This document shows, piece by piece, positions 43,740-54,822 of a stretch of DNA of 64,000 nt. This DNA is from Gambelia wislizenii (lineage: Eukaryota; Chordata; Lepidosauria; Squamata; Crotaphytidae). The position numbers were made by a program, and so were the translations under genes. Under the pieces are notes generated by a model. It saw nothing but the letters and a program-made list of their open reading frames with translations. It made no database searches and was not told where the DNA came from. The first letter of the stretch is position 1. Each line of letters opens with the position of its first letter. The stretch covers positions 32,858,501-32,922,500 of the forward strand of contig JAUMIR010000003.1 of NCBI GenBank assembly GCA_030847615.1, in the 5' to 3' direction.

Positions 43740-44647
43740 GAATGCTTATTTTGATCCAGTGGAGGCCTTTCAGTGGAGAATCCAAGCATTTCAGATCGTT
43801 AGATTTCTAATTAGTTGGACTGGTATTAAAATTTTCCTTGGGCTCTTGTCAGTCCATTTCCATCAGTCTCAAATGTTGTACTGTAATTTACAAAGATTAT
43901 CTATTTCACTTTCACAAGCCTTCCCTAGAGTGAAATAATGATGCCCTCATTGAGCATGCAGTATACGGGAACTGCAACTGATTTTTTTTTTATTATGACA
44001 ATGATTATTAAAATTGCCTTCACACATTTTAATTTATATTCAACAAATCAAACCCATGTCTCAGCAGAGCATGTGGGAAATCACCATACAGATGGATTTG
44101 TGTTAAATATTAAATAGCAAATTATCTTCACTCACTTCTTAAGGGAACTACTGGATTCTGATGATTATCAAAATCAACACTGAATTATGTCCAGTATCAG
44201 AAATCAAAGCATGTTAAAATGAAAAACTGAGAGTGTTAAGAGATTTTGACTCAACATTTTCCAGCAAAAAATAAATGTACTGAAAAAGATAAATGTACTA
44301 AAATGTACTTTTGTTGTACCTGAATTCCAAATGTTTAATTATCCAATAAACATGATCAATTAATAGAAATGACTGTACATATAATAAGTAACAGAAGCTG
44401 TGGCATGGGAAATCCCTGTCTACTGTCTGGTAACTTAATTGTAGAGCAAGTATTGCTGACTAGTGATACAGATTAATTTATGGATCTTCTTGCTGAGCAA
44501 TTTTAGATTTTTTCAATCTGCTAATAATTTGGCCCTTCTTTTTGGAAAGGATAAGAGCAACATCAGACTTTCACAGTTAATAAGAGTGTAATAGGAGATA
44601 GGCCTGAGTAAATATTAGGGCCAAGATCCTAGATCAGCTACTTCGGG
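43740..44647. other. AT-rich intergenic sequence, nothing recognised
   Basis: No repeat ends, RNA gene or credible ORF. Confidence 0.4.
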
Positions 44648-44876
44648 CTTACGGTATCTATATGGGGGGGGGGATGTGGATTGATGTGCATTAACACTAA
44701 TTTGCAGCAGCTTCTATTTGTCTTTAACATTTTGTTTTGTTTTTTGCAAGATCAAAGGCATACGAAGCTATCTGCTTTCACTGTTCCAATGGGCATGCCT
44801 GAGAATCAAGAATGAATGGATCGCCATACGTTCACATGCTGTTTGTATTACTTTAACCATATATATAGACAAGACC
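44648..44876. mobile_element. Short MITE related to the GTCTATA family, ~229 bp
   Basis: 'cggtatctatatggggggg' and 'ccatatatatagacaagacc' are the inverted ends. The interior 'cagcagcttctatttgtcttt...gaagctatctgctttcactgttcc' matches 15205-15275. Confidence 0.6.
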
Positions 44877-45299
44877 TGAAAGTCTGTATTTCTCCAGCCC
44901 TCCTTCACCATCCTTCCAATGCTGACACTGCTAAAACATCTGCCGCTAGACAGAGAATGAGAAGGAAAAGGAGATGCTGGACAGATTTTAAAAGGTTTAG
45001 AAAAAAGTAGCTCTGCTGTCAGAGGCTTTGTTAACTGAATTACGGTATGGCTGTATAGTATCACTGGTATTCCATCCTTATCTTTCACTATGGGGCCCAT
45101 TCCGAGTTGCAGCAAAGTCCTTCTGCATCATCATCCATGTCGGGGTGTATTGTTCAAGAAATGTCCTTCAAAGCATGTATATACCTGTCAGCAGGCCTAT
45201 GCAATTATCTTTATTCTGAAAACAAATAAAGGGAACCCAGTGTTCAAAGAATTTAGCAACACCTGTAGGGACAGAGGCCATGCCCTGTTTAGACAATGT

Positions 45300-45995
45300 T
45301 GTGGAGCAACATTTCAGCACTGGCCAGGGCTTGCAACATAACCCTCCTCCTGCAGAAACATTATTAGTAATAATCTGAATATCCTGTGCTGTGAATAGGT
45401 TAGGTTAGGTTACATTGACCTGAGATAAATATGAATATATGGGCCCCCCAAAATAAAGCGTTGTGGGCGTGATGTTAGGGTTAGTTTTCCAGAGACAAAA
45501 GGAGGTAAAAAGTCAAAATCTGCAGGATGTAAAAGGCACTGCCTATTATGTGAAGAATGTAATTGAAAATTTAGCTCTGAGTGAAAAAGAGAAATTGCCA
45601 AACCATCGTTGGAAAAAGTTTTGGCCGTGGTTTAGTGAGACGACCCCAGCAATAACATAAAATGATATTTTAAATAAATATTTTATTAATTTTGTATTAT
45701 TTTGTATTATTAATTTTAATTAATATTTTATTGTTTTTTTCATTTCTAAGTAGGTATAATTATAATGTGTAAATATAATGTGATTATAGTGTGTTTAGAT
45801 TAAAGGGAAAAATACATTAGTGTTAGGATAGATTTACTTTTGTATTAGTAAGAAAAGAGGAAAATAATTAGTATTATTTTTGTATTATTGTTATGGCCTT
45901 TTGCGGTCGGGTGTATTTTTTAGTAGAATGGTCTTACTCCAATAAAAAATTCCCATTAAAAAAAAATTCCCCAAAAAATCCTTAAACCAGCCCTG
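45300..45995. mobile_element. hAT-like (CAGGGCCGGTTTAA family) remnant split by a LINE
   Basis: 45335-45466 matches the interior of 10435-10662 ('ataaccctcctcctgcagaaacattattagtaataatctgaatatcctgtgctgtgaatagg...aaaataaagcgttg'). The right end 'ccttaaaccagccctgg' is at about 45980-45996, beyond the LINE fragment. Confidence 0.75.
45467..45968 (+). mobile_element. L1/Tx1-like LINE 3-prime end, + strand
   Basis: Encodes VMLGLVFQRQKEVKSQNLQD, then LSEKEKLPNHRWKKFWPWFS, and a stop near 45658. This is the same C-terminus as the minus-strand element at 4915-7110. An AT-rich UTR and poly-A-like end follow ('ggtcttactccaataaaaaattcccattaaaaaaaaa'). Confidence 0.85.
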
Positions 45996-45996
45996 G

Positions 45997-46335
45997 AGAC
46001 AGCTGAAGTGTAAGCACAGAGAAACTGACAAGGGAGCTGTTTTTCTTTCATAATTTAACCTAGGACATCTAATGAAGTAAAATGGTAGGAGATTCCTGAT
46101 TAAAAGTAGTACTTCTTCACGTAGCTGATAGTTTAGTTTGGAATTTAAGACATCAGTGGTTCAGTGGAACCAGAGTTTTCTGTGTTGAAATGGTAGGACT
46201 TCTGATTAGCAAAGATGATGATACAATTTGGCACACCCTCCCCCAAGACTCATCTGTCTGTTCCTCTGAGTTTAGTTGTAATCTATACAACACCTGATGG
46301 TGGAGACAGTGTACATAAATGCCCAAACAGATGCT
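45997..46335. other. Intergenic sequence, nothing recognised
   Basis: No clear repeat or coding sequence. Confidence 0.35.
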
Positions 46336-46400
46336 TGTGTGTGTGCACACGTGCGCGTGCACACGCACACAAAGAGAGAGACAGAGACAGAGACAGAGAG
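46336..46400. repeat. Alternating purine-pyrimidine tract followed by (GA/CA) repeat
   Basis: 46336-46371 is 36 bases of strict alternation of pyrimidine and purine, made of TG, CA and CG steps, followed by a GAGACA-type run to about 46405. Confidence 0.9.
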
Positions 46401-46499
46401 ACAGAAAGAGATGAATCAATGCAACAACCTACATTTAGCATTGTTCCTTAATAATATTATGAATGATTTTGAGCTGCATTTTACATTTAGCTGTATTTG

Positions 46500-46975
46500 C
46501 CATGCCCTGTGAGTCCTGAGGGTATGGAGTCAGAGGAGCCTTTGTCAGAGATTAACTGATCACCCTGGTGAAAGCTTTGTGGCTGTTATCTGTGACTCCT
46601 TGTCTTTGTTGCCTTGAATCCTGCTTGACCTCAGACCTCCTTGTGACTACGCTGCCTTCTTATCCTGTTGGACTACGGACCTGCTTCTCAACCACGCTGC
46701 CCTCTGTAAGCCTTGACCCTTGGACTGTATTCTGGACTATTCTCACTATGTTGTTCTGCTTGTTCTGAACTTCATCGGGCTCCACTGTGTTTACCTCATT
46801 ATCACTAGGAGTTGGATGCTTTCCCAGACTGTTGACTTTATTAGGGCCCACTTCTAAGGTGTTTATATTTTGCTGGCATCTGGCAGCTTTCCCAGACAGT
46901 ATTCTAAATTGTAAGCCCCCTTGGGGTCCCACATGGGAGAAAGATGGGAGAAAGGTAACTATAAATAAGGATGTG
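46500..46975 (+). mobile_element. Retroelement 3-prime region (L2-like or LTR), + strand
   Basis: A pyrimidine-rich stretch with 'cttgaccc', 'ggactacgg' and 'cctgcttgacctcagacc' is followed by 'gtaagcccccttggggtcccacatgggagaaagatgggagaaaggtaactataaataa', a typical reptile LINE/SINE tail. The exact family is not determined. Confidence 0.5.
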
Positions 46976-47835
46976 CCCATGCTGCACAACTATAGCAGTC
47001 TGAGAATGCTTAAATTGTAATGGCTCCATCCTATGGTATCCTAGGATTTGTAGTTTGGGGGTGAGGTGCTTAGAATTTTCTGCTAGAAAACTTCAGTGCT
47101 GTAGGTCAGGGTAGTGGAATGTGTAAAAAATACACTGTTTAAAATATCAGGGTATGTTGTCCCTGTTTAAACATCCACACTGTACTTCACACGTTAGTGG
47201 AGAATACAGCCAACTTAGCAGAGTTTAATGTTAACGCGGCAGCATCTATCATCAGAATGTTAGCATACATGTAAAAACCACAGCTTAGTAAGTAACCAAA
47301 CACCCTTTGTCTTTTCCCAAGTTGTTTAACTAGTAAAATAACCACTCAAGACTCAAAAGTTAGTTTAAAAAGTACAAAAGCTTCAATACTCACAGTTTAG
47401 AGAGCTCATTCTTGGCAGGAACAAAAACTCCATCAAAACAAACTAAAACTAGTTCAAAATACTTAAAAACTACATTGTTACAAATCTATATTCAGGACAC
47501 CCCTTTCGGGGGCCTCTCAGTTCAAAGGCCCATGCGGTTTGTTTTTATGGCTTCTGGAACAACGAAGAATACTCAGACACTCCCCTTCATCCCAGATTCC
47601 CCAATAGCAAAACTTCAGGAAGTTACATCAGCTCATCTCATATGGTTTCTCAGTTAACCCTTCAATAGCAGAAGCATTTCCACTTATTGGACTGCAAACT
47701 ATATTTTCCAACACAGGGAGCATTGACTTTCTAGCAGAGAATTCTAAGTAACTCACCAAATTACAAATCCAAAGATTCTACATGATAGACACATGGCAGT
47801 AAACTGCTATAAACTGTGCAGCGTGGACATACCCA
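46976..47835. mobile_element. Palindromic MITE split by an insertion
   Basis: Left half 46976-47110 ('ggatgtgcccatgctgcacaactatagcag...ccatcctatggtatcctaggatttgtagtttggggg...gaattttctgctagaaaa'). Right half 47675-47835 ('ttctagcagagaattctaagtaactcaccaaattacaaatcc...gcagtaaactgctataaactgtgcagcgtggacataccc'). The halves are inverted copies. The insertion (about 47190-47660) is LTR-like or unclassified. Confidence 0.7.
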
Positions 47836-48062
47836 AAGTAAATAAAATAAGGCATTTGGGGGTGCATCGCTGTGAAGTCTGCTTTGGTTGGTTCCTGCAT
47901 TTCAAAATTTACCACTGCTTCAAACTGTAGCAATGCCTGCCAACCTGGAGGATTAGACTAGCAATGCTTATTAGACATGACAGTGATGTATTATTTCCAA
48001 AACTGGAGGTAGTCATGCCTATATATATTGGTTGCTAGAGAGCACAAACTGGAGGATGTTAT
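47836..48062. other. Intergenic sequence, nothing recognised
   Basis: Short gap between the MITE and SINE. Confidence 0.3.
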
Positions 48063-48300
48063 TGTAGTCATCAGTGTGATGTAGTGATTTGAGTGTTGGA
48101 CTAGAACACTGGATACCAGGGGTCAAATCCGAGCTCAGCTATGGAAACCCACTGGGCGACTTTAGGGAAGTCATGCTTTTTCAGCCTCAGAGGGAGTCAG
48201 GGGCAACCCCCTGCAAACAAATCTTGCCAAGAAAACCCTACGATTGGGTTGCCTTTGGGTCTCCATAAGTCAGGAATGACTCAAAGGCACACAACAACAA
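48063..48300 (+). mobile_element. tRNA-derived SINE, (ACA)-tailed family
   Basis: Head 'cagtgtgatgtagtgatttgagtg', B-box-like GGGTCAAATCC (about 48120-48130), body 'aaacccactgggcgactttagggaagtcatg' and tail 'actcaaaggcacacaacaacaa'. Confidence 0.88.
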
Positions 48301-48419
48301 ATTCATGAGTGGCTGTGGAATTCTCATGGGCATCTGGTCAACTACTACACAACAAGAATGGACTAAGTAGGCCTTTGATCTAATGTTACCCAAATTACAG
48401 GGGGCCTGTGGGGACCACA

Positions 48420-49215
48420 CGTACGTCCAGATATTAATACGGGGAATTTTAATTAGCTCAATATGGAAGCGAGAGGCTGGGTAACTATGGGATCTTTTGA
48501 TCTATCTATACTGGTAGTAATTGATAAGACTCAACAACCAGAAAATAAAATAAAAATGGTTTTACTGAAAAATAATCAGGGAAACGCACACATACATACA
48601 CTCAGGCTTCAATCACTCACACAAGTCTATCAAAGAAAGCAGGAAGTACTGGGATAGAATAAGAGAGTTTGGGATGATCGGCTATACTATATCTTGTGCG
48701 TCGAAGGAGAATGGCTGGATGCATCAGGTGACCCAGCAAACCAACAGAGTGACAGCCTCTGGGAAACTGAGCACACTTTGATGATGTTTTGGGTGATATT
48801 TGTATTGAATATTCTCCTGAAGGGGTGTTTTGAGTGGAATACAATGTTTTCTAGAGTTTCCCATATTTAGACAATGGAAGCTCCAGTTGTGTTAATGATC
48901 GCTAATGGCTGAGACATTAAGACTGAATGGGTCTCAGGCAACTCTCTATTGTTTTAGGAGAGGTGCATGGAAAAACCAGTTTTTGCAAGGCAATGCATTT
49001 CCAGCTCCCTTGATTGAATTAGTGAATGACTCACTTCCACGTATGTCTAGGGGAATTAGCCCATTTCTTCCCTAACTCACCAGTTCAAGGAGGGGTTCAC
49101 ATAATCACTACCCATGTGTATCTTTTTAAGAATTTGGGATGGCTTCTTCCTTCGGTTTTCTGAGCACACCTTGAGGCCCTGGTCTACTACCAACCACGTG
49201 AAGTGCCAATAATAA
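48420..49215 (-). mobile_element. LTR-like element related to 18050-18870
   Basis: Shares 'aattagctcaatatgg.agcgagagg', 'tctatactggtag', 'gctaatggctgagacatt.agactgaatggg' and 'ccctggtctactaccaaccacgtgaagtgcc' with 18050-18870 in the same orientation. No coding sequence. Confidence 0.55.
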
Positions 49216-50904
49216 GCCAATTTATGTAATATATCCAATTGATGAATTATTGGAAGAGTGGGGATATCAGAGCAGGTAACACTAATCCAGCATGGTTTTT
49301 CTTATGCGCGTAGACTGCAATATGAATGTCTGTGTAAGGCTCAAATACATGCTGATTTTTTACCACAAGGATGTGCTTCTGGTCTAGAAGCATGTTTAGA
49401 GGTCACGGATCCACCTCAAAATCTCATGGGGCAGCAGTGTCTTTGGGGGCATTAATGTTGCAAATCTCCACCTATGCTCTATGAGCTGGATGCACATATT
49501 ACAGCATACCAAAAGCCTCTAGCAATCTCTGTCAAACAAAGCCAAAATTCTGGGTAAGCACTGAATCCCTGGAATTTTCATTGTTTGGATGTGAGTACCT
49601 AATAGTAAGCTTATCCATATATAGTAACCAAAAAGAGAAAGGTAATAGAGTCCCACAGAGCAATTTTGCCTTTGATGTAAAAACAATAACAACCTCTCTG
49701 TTTAGAAAATTAGCGAACTCTCTTTCAAAGGGTGACCCATTCATACACATAGAAGCCTGTGCTGTTACTATTTCACAGTCGTATTCTTGAAATAACTGTC
49801 ATGTTGACTGACCTTTTGCAATAAAAGAGATACACATGAGAGAGACATACTGAGAGGAAGATAATTATATGAACCAGTGAACTTAAAAATGCCCTTAAAA
49901 TACATCTTGTTATTTTTATATGCCTGCTGCTTGCTCAAGTTGGTCATCTTCACTAAAAATGACATTTTCCATGGCATTTTTATCTAAAAAGGCAGATACA
50001 TTTAAACATGAAAAAAAAATCAGTATTCAGAAAATGGTCAAAGGGTAATGCATTATCTTGTTTGGAATAAACTTGAAGTTGTTTGATACAAGTGTTGATT
50101 CCTTGCTGTAAGCACAGGGCATGATCCAATCAACATTTAAAACAATATGTTTGAGATATTAAATGGGGAGAAATTAAAATGGTTTAAAGATACAGTCCTT
50201 TTTTGTGTGTTCCTCTGATGAGGGGCTCTGGCAGCAACCCTACCATGCTAATAAATTTAGAGACATGCCACCGGCATGACAAGATATACTATTGGAATTC
50301 ACACAACATATAAGTAGAATAATCTCCAGTAAAGCTGTTCACCACTAAGTTTATGGTGATGGAGTGGCACAAAGTTTGGAAAGGTAGGCAGGGCAGGGGT
50401 GGCATGCAGAGGTGTGTGTAAAAAGAAACATGCTAAATGCATATCACCAGCAGCACAAAAATCCCAACGAGCAACATAACCCCTACACACACACACACAC
50501 AAAGAGGCATACCCTTCAGCAGTGCTGATCTAGCAGGGACACTCCTCATAAATCCTCTATCATCCTACTTTTTAAAGTGATCCAGTTTGTCTTTCTTCCT
50601 CCCACCAGCAGCTCCAGCAAAAGGCTGCTTTCCCATTTTAAATAGATAATAGGTTTGTTTTTACTGCCCATGTATTTATGGTCATTGCTGTATGAACTCT
50701 TGTGCGTCCCTCAGAAATCTATATCAACTTGTTTGGAAAGACATGTATCAAGGAAAATATGAAACACGCCCTAAATATATACAGTTTTATTCTAAGGTAT
50801 TTAGGATCCACATTTCCAACTTTCAAAGGCAGCTTTCAAAAAGTGTGCGAAAAATGCCACAAACACATCATCAACACCCATCGCACATACAATTAAGGGT
50901 ACTT
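49216..50904. other. Long stretch of unremarkable intergenic sequence
   Basis: No repeat termini or credible ORF. (AC)n run at about 50486-50502. Confidence 0.4.
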
Positions 50905-51125
50905 CTGCAATGTCGAAATACAATAATGCAATTTGACACCATGTTAACGGCCAGGATTCCATCCTATAGAATCCTGGGATTTGTAGTTTTGTGAGGCACC
51001 ATCACTCTTTGGCAGAGAAGGCTAAAGACCTTGCAAAACTACAAATCCCAAGATTACATAGGATGGAGCTACAGCACTTAAAGTGGTATCGAACGGCAAT
51101 ATTTCTTCAGTATAGATGCACCCTA
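50905..51125. mobile_element. Palindromic MITE, 'aatcctgggatttgtag' family, best copy
   Basis: Inverted halves: 'ccatcctatagaatcctgggatttgtagttttgtgaggca' and 'cttgcaaaactacaaatcccaagattacataggatgg'. Outer ends 'acttctgcaatgtcgaaatac' and 'aatatttcttcagt' are weakly inverted. Each half contains ACTACAAATCCCA, see findings. Confidence 0.85.
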
Positions 51126-51321
51126 AATGAAATAAAGACAGTCTCAAACTGGATCCGAAGCACAAATTATACCATCCCACACCCAGCCAACCTCTACCCC
51201 AGTTAGACTGGTCAACTGTCCCTTATTTTCCAGGTTCTCCCTTACTGGAGCTATTTTTTTTTTTTTTGGATCCTCCTGGCTCCCTTATTGACCTTTTATT
51301 TCTCCCATATATTTAAGGAAG
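51126..51321. other. Intergenic gap, poly-T run
   Basis: T-run at about 51255-51268; nothing else seen. Confidence 0.3.
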
Positions 51322-51485
51322 GAATTGAGTACCCAGCCTGTGGGGGGCAATTAGCTAACACACATTGGAAACTGTTTAATGCAGTGTAGATGTTTAAATA
51401 GCTATTGCTTAAAACAATTTGTAAGCCGCTCTGATAGCCTTGTGGCTGAAGAGCAGGGTATAAATAAATAAATAAATAAATAAAA
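51322..51485 (+). mobile_element. 5-prime-truncated SINE, (ATAA)-tailed family
   Basis: Matches 34290-34445: 'ggcaattagctaacacacattggaaactg...aagccgctctgatagccttgtggctgaagagcagggtataaataaataaataaataaa'. The tRNA-like head is missing. Confidence 0.85.
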
Positions 51486-52610
51486 TAAGTCTGACATTCA
51501 GATGTCAAGCAAGTTGGCCCGTGAAGGCTGGATGCATGTGTGAGGATCATCAGAAAGCAAGCTAGGAAACTCCTGATGGCTTGAGGTGTGTGTTTGCATT
51601 GAGAGGGGTGTGTGTGTTTGTGTGTGGGAGGGAGAGAGAGGTATGCATCTGTGTGCATATGAGAAAGGGAGGTGTATGTTTGCATGTCTCTGTAAGAGGG
51701 GGGAATGGGGTATGTGTGTACTTTTACATATCTGTATATAAAAGAAGGTTTTTGATTTGTGTGGGGGTGAGTGTGTGTCTTTGTGTGTCTGTTTTGATAA
51801 GCTATCTGTAACGGTTCTTTCAGTTTTCTATAAAGTTAGTAGTGGAGCTTGGGACCTTTTTAGAATAGTTGTTGTTGTTGTTGTTGCTGTTTAAGTTCCC
51901 TGGATAATGCATACATACCACAAACATACAAAGCCAATCAAAATATTAAACAATATGGCCTGGTCATTAAAAATGTCATCCTATATACCAATGAACATTT
52001 GCTGGAGTAACACCACACCCCTAAAAATGTGCAAAATTTGTCGTGACTAAATCTCCCTTAAATTCATGGTTGGTCACCCTAACCCCACTCCATGCTAGAG
52101 ATATGAAGGTCTGGAAAAAACCTTGGGGAAAAAAAGTTTTTTCCTGAAGCTTTTTTTTTTCCTTTTTTGTTTTTTTTCCCAAAAAATTGAAAAAAGGAAG
52201 AAAATTGATTATGGACTGTTTTATTTTAGCATGATGAATAAAATCTTTAAGACAAGGTATTCATGTATAATTGTTTGAATACAATAATTGTTTGAATACA
52301 CTGTATTTTTAATATACCAATTGTAATAATTTGATGCCAAATCAAATTGTATATAGTCACATTTTATGTTCCCAAAGTAATAGCACGACTTTGGTCTGTA
52401 AAAAACTATTGTGGTATCCCCCCCCCCCATTTTTCTGAAAATTTCCATTTTTTTCTGGAAAAAAACTGGGGGGGGGGAACAATTTTTTCCCCGATGGCTC
52501 CAAAATTTCTAGAAATTTTACATCTCTACCCACAGCCCTAATCCAAACCTGAATTCCTTGGTGATTCTACTGTTTATCACATTTTTTTTTTAGAAGGTGA
52601 GAGAGCCATT
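51486..52610. other. Low-complexity intergenic stretch
   Basis: (GT)-rich 51580-51800, (GTT)n 51868-51888, T/G-runs around 52140-52180 and 52420-52485. No gene or transposon ends recognised. The 'gggggggaaaaa' and complementary 'ttttccccc' stretches at 52419-52495 form a weak inverted repeat. Confidence 0.5.
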
Positions 52611-52885
52611 TGCTGATTTCTCACCATCTCATCTGGTTTGACTTTGAGATGAGAAGACTGTACAGGTGTTGTCAGTGGTTTGTTTTAACAACAGAGGCTT
52701 TTATTGGGGTGTGTTTTTATTGTTTTAACTTGTACATGTTTTTACTTGTACGTGTAAAAGTAATTTTAATTGTTACTTTTAATTGTTTCTAACTGTCTTA
52801 TTTTTACTTGTTTTTACATTGTAAACTGCTTTGGCACTGATAAGCGGTATAGAAATTGAGAAAATAAATTAAGCAATCAATTTGT
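52611..52885 (+). mobile_element. L2-like LINE 3-prime tail
   Basis: 'ttttattgttttaacttgtacatg...ttacattgtaaactgctttggcactgataagcggtatagaaattgagaaaataaatt' has the usual 'gtaaac.gc.tt....aagcggtatag.aat..aataaa' L2 tail layout. Confidence 0.6.
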
Positions 52886-52927
52886 CTAGTATATTGGACC
52901 TTCTTGATGCTAATGTGTTTTAGTATA

Positions 52928-53113
52928 CAGTTGTCCCTCCGTATCCACAGATCTGGTATCCACGGATTTCAGTATTCACGGCTTGAAAATATTCTTTAAA
53001 AAATAATAATCCAAAAAGCAAACCTTGATTTTGCCATCTTATATAAGGGACACCATTTTGCTATGTCATTGCATGTAATGGGACTTGAGTATTCACGGAT
53101 TTTGGTATCCACA
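52928..53113. mobile_element. Tigger MITE, left portion, truncated
   Basis: CAGTTGTCCCTCCGTATCC left end preceded by TA, and the same interior as 27740-27968. The right end is lost where the LINE fragment begins. Confidence 0.85.
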
Positions 53114-53274
53114 GGGATTAAGAATTGGGGGGGGGGATTAGGAGTTATTTTATTGGAATAAGACCATTCTACTGAAAAATACACCCAACCGCAAAAGGCC
53201 GTAATAATAATGCCAAAAAATAAAAATAAAATTGTTTTCCTATTTCTAATACAAAAATAAAACTATATATTTTC

Positions 53275-53390
53275 CTTGGTTTTTTTTTCTGGGCTGTGAG
53301 GCCGTGTTCTGGAATAGCCTGGAAAAAAACCCAAGGAAAATCTATGGATGCCGGCCATGAAAGCCTTAGACTTCACAAAAATAAAACGTT
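53275..53390. mobile_element. Hairpin of two Penelope-like end fragments
   Basis: 'ttttccttggttttttttt ctgggctgtgaggccgtgttctgg' (minus sense) is followed by 'agcctggaaaaaaacccaaggaaaatctatggatgccggccatgaaagcctt' (plus sense). Both match the Penelope-like terminus at 33045-33115 in opposite orientations. Confidence 0.7.
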
Positions 53391-53464
53391 CTATCCTAAC
53401 ACTAATACATTTTTCCTCTTAAACTAACCACACTATAATCACTCTTTTTTCTTTTCCAATGAAC

Positions 53465-53693
53465 TAAGTTGTCCTTTCACATTCGCTAGGTTTGGTTCCA
53501 GGACCCCCGTGGATACCAAAATCCGTGAATACTCAAGTCCCATTATATGCAATGGCATAGCAAAATGGTGTCCTTTATATAAGATGGCAAAATCAAGGTT
53601 TGCTTTTTGGATTATTATTTTTTAAAGAATATTTTCAAGCTGTGAATACTGAAATCCGTAGATACCAAAATTGTGGATACGGAGGGACAACTG
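53465..53693. mobile_element. Tigger MITE, inverted copy
   Basis: The right end GGGACAACTG is followed by TA. The interior is the complement of 27740-27968 ('caatggcatagcaaaatggtgtcctttatataagatggc'). Confidence 0.85.
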
Positions 53694-53784
53694 TATACTT
53701 AAATCCGTGAATGCCAAATCTATGAATGTGGAGGGACAGCTGTATATTTACACATTACAATTATACTTATTGTCTCTCTCTGGC

Positions 53785-54300
53785 TTTTCTTTGCAAACGA
53801 AGATTCAGGAAGGACTCATCCCGCGCTTTCTGCAAGTGCGCTGATGACTAAAAAGGCCAATCCGAGATAAACAAGTCCGGTTGCAGAAAGCACAGCAGAG
53901 GGTCTCCTTGGGTGATGTTCCCAGGTTGTGATACTTTCTGCGTTGTCATTTCTCTTCAAGACTTGTTCGTCGTGAGTTCTCAAATAAGGCTGCAGCATTG
54001 TGGATAGTGCGTCTCCATGCATTCCGATGTGAGGCCAGGGCCGACCATTGTTGGTGATCAATTTGGCTGAGCCTGAGATGGTGTTTCAGGGAGTCCTTGT
54101 ATCACTTTTTTGGAGTGCCCCTCTTACGCTGACCCGTGGCGAGTTCACCGTAGAGTACTATTTTTGGGAGGCGATGGTCCTCTGTCCTAGAAACGTGCCC
54201 TGCCCAGCACAGCTGTGTTCTTAATATCATGGCCTCAATGCTGATGATCCCTGCTTGCTCAAGGACAGCAACGTTCGTCACATAGTCATTCCTGTGTATA
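53785..54300 (-). mobile_element. Second copy of the zinc-knuckle LINE C-terminus, minus strand
   Basis: About 500 bp highly similar to 37556-38045: 'aagattcaggaaggactcatcccgcgctttctgcaag', 'ggagtgcccctcttacgctgacccgtggcgagttcacc' and 'tagaaacgtgccctgcccagcacagctg'. It encodes the same remnants and is equally broken. Confidence 0.85.
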
Positions 54301-54619
54301 TTTAGGATTGTGCGTATACAGCTCTGATGAAAGCGTTTGAGGAGTCATAAGTGTTGGCGATAGGTGACCCTTGTTTCAGACCCATGGCATAGCAAAATGG
54401 TGTCCCTTATATAAGATGGCAAAATTAAGGTTTTCTTTTTGGATTATCATTTTTTAAAGAATATTTTCAAGCTGTGAATATGTAAATCCGTGAACGCCAA
54501 ATCCGTGAATGTATTTACACATTACAATTATACATATTGTAATGTATAATTAATTACATTGTACATTACATATATACATTATATATTATACATTATACAT
54601 TAAATATATATGTATATTT
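54301..54619. mobile_element. Tigger fragment and very AT-rich spacer
   Basis: 54384-54520 matches the Tigger interior and right subterminal region ('catagcaaaatggtgtcccttatataagatggc'). 54520-54615 is an AT-rich repeat of TATACATTA-type words. Confidence 0.7.
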
Positions 54620-54740
54620 CTGCTGTGCTTTCTGCAACTGGACTTGTTTATCTCGGATTGGCCTTTTTAGTCATCAGGGCACTTGCAGAAAGCGTGGGAT
54701 GAGTCCTTCCTAAATCTTCGTTTGCGAAGAAAAGCCAGAG
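54620..54740 (+). mobile_element. Short inverted copy of the LINE C-terminal end
   Basis: 'ctgctgtgctttctgcaactggacttgtttatctcggattggcctttttagtcatcag...cttgcagaaagcg' is the complement of 53805-53900, so it lies inverted to 53785-54300 across the AT-rich spacer. Encodes the same Cys/His finger. Confidence 0.85.
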
Positions 54741-54769
54741 AGAGAGAAATATATATGTAATATAATAAC

Positions 54770-54822
54770 CCACGGGGGAGGGGTCCTGGAACCAAACCCC
54801 AGCGAATATGAAGGGGCAACTG
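54770..54822. mobile_element. Tigger right-end fragment
   Basis: 'cacgggggaggggtcctggaaccaaaccccagcgaatatgaaggggcaactg' matches the right terminal ~50 bp of the Tigger MITEs. Confidence 0.8.

Larger units (their letters stand above)
53114..53775 (-). mobile_element. L1/Tx1-like LINE 3-prime UTR in three pieces, with nested insertions
   Basis: 53140-53270 ('ttattggaataagaccattctactgaaaaatacaccc..ccgcaaaaggcc') matches 4918-4980. 53385-53455 ('ctatcctaacactaatacatttttcctc...actataatcac') and 53743-53775 ('tatttacacattacaattatactta') match 5020-5115. The Penelope-like hairpin (53275-53390) and a Tigger MITE (53465-53693) interrupt it. Confidence 0.75.
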
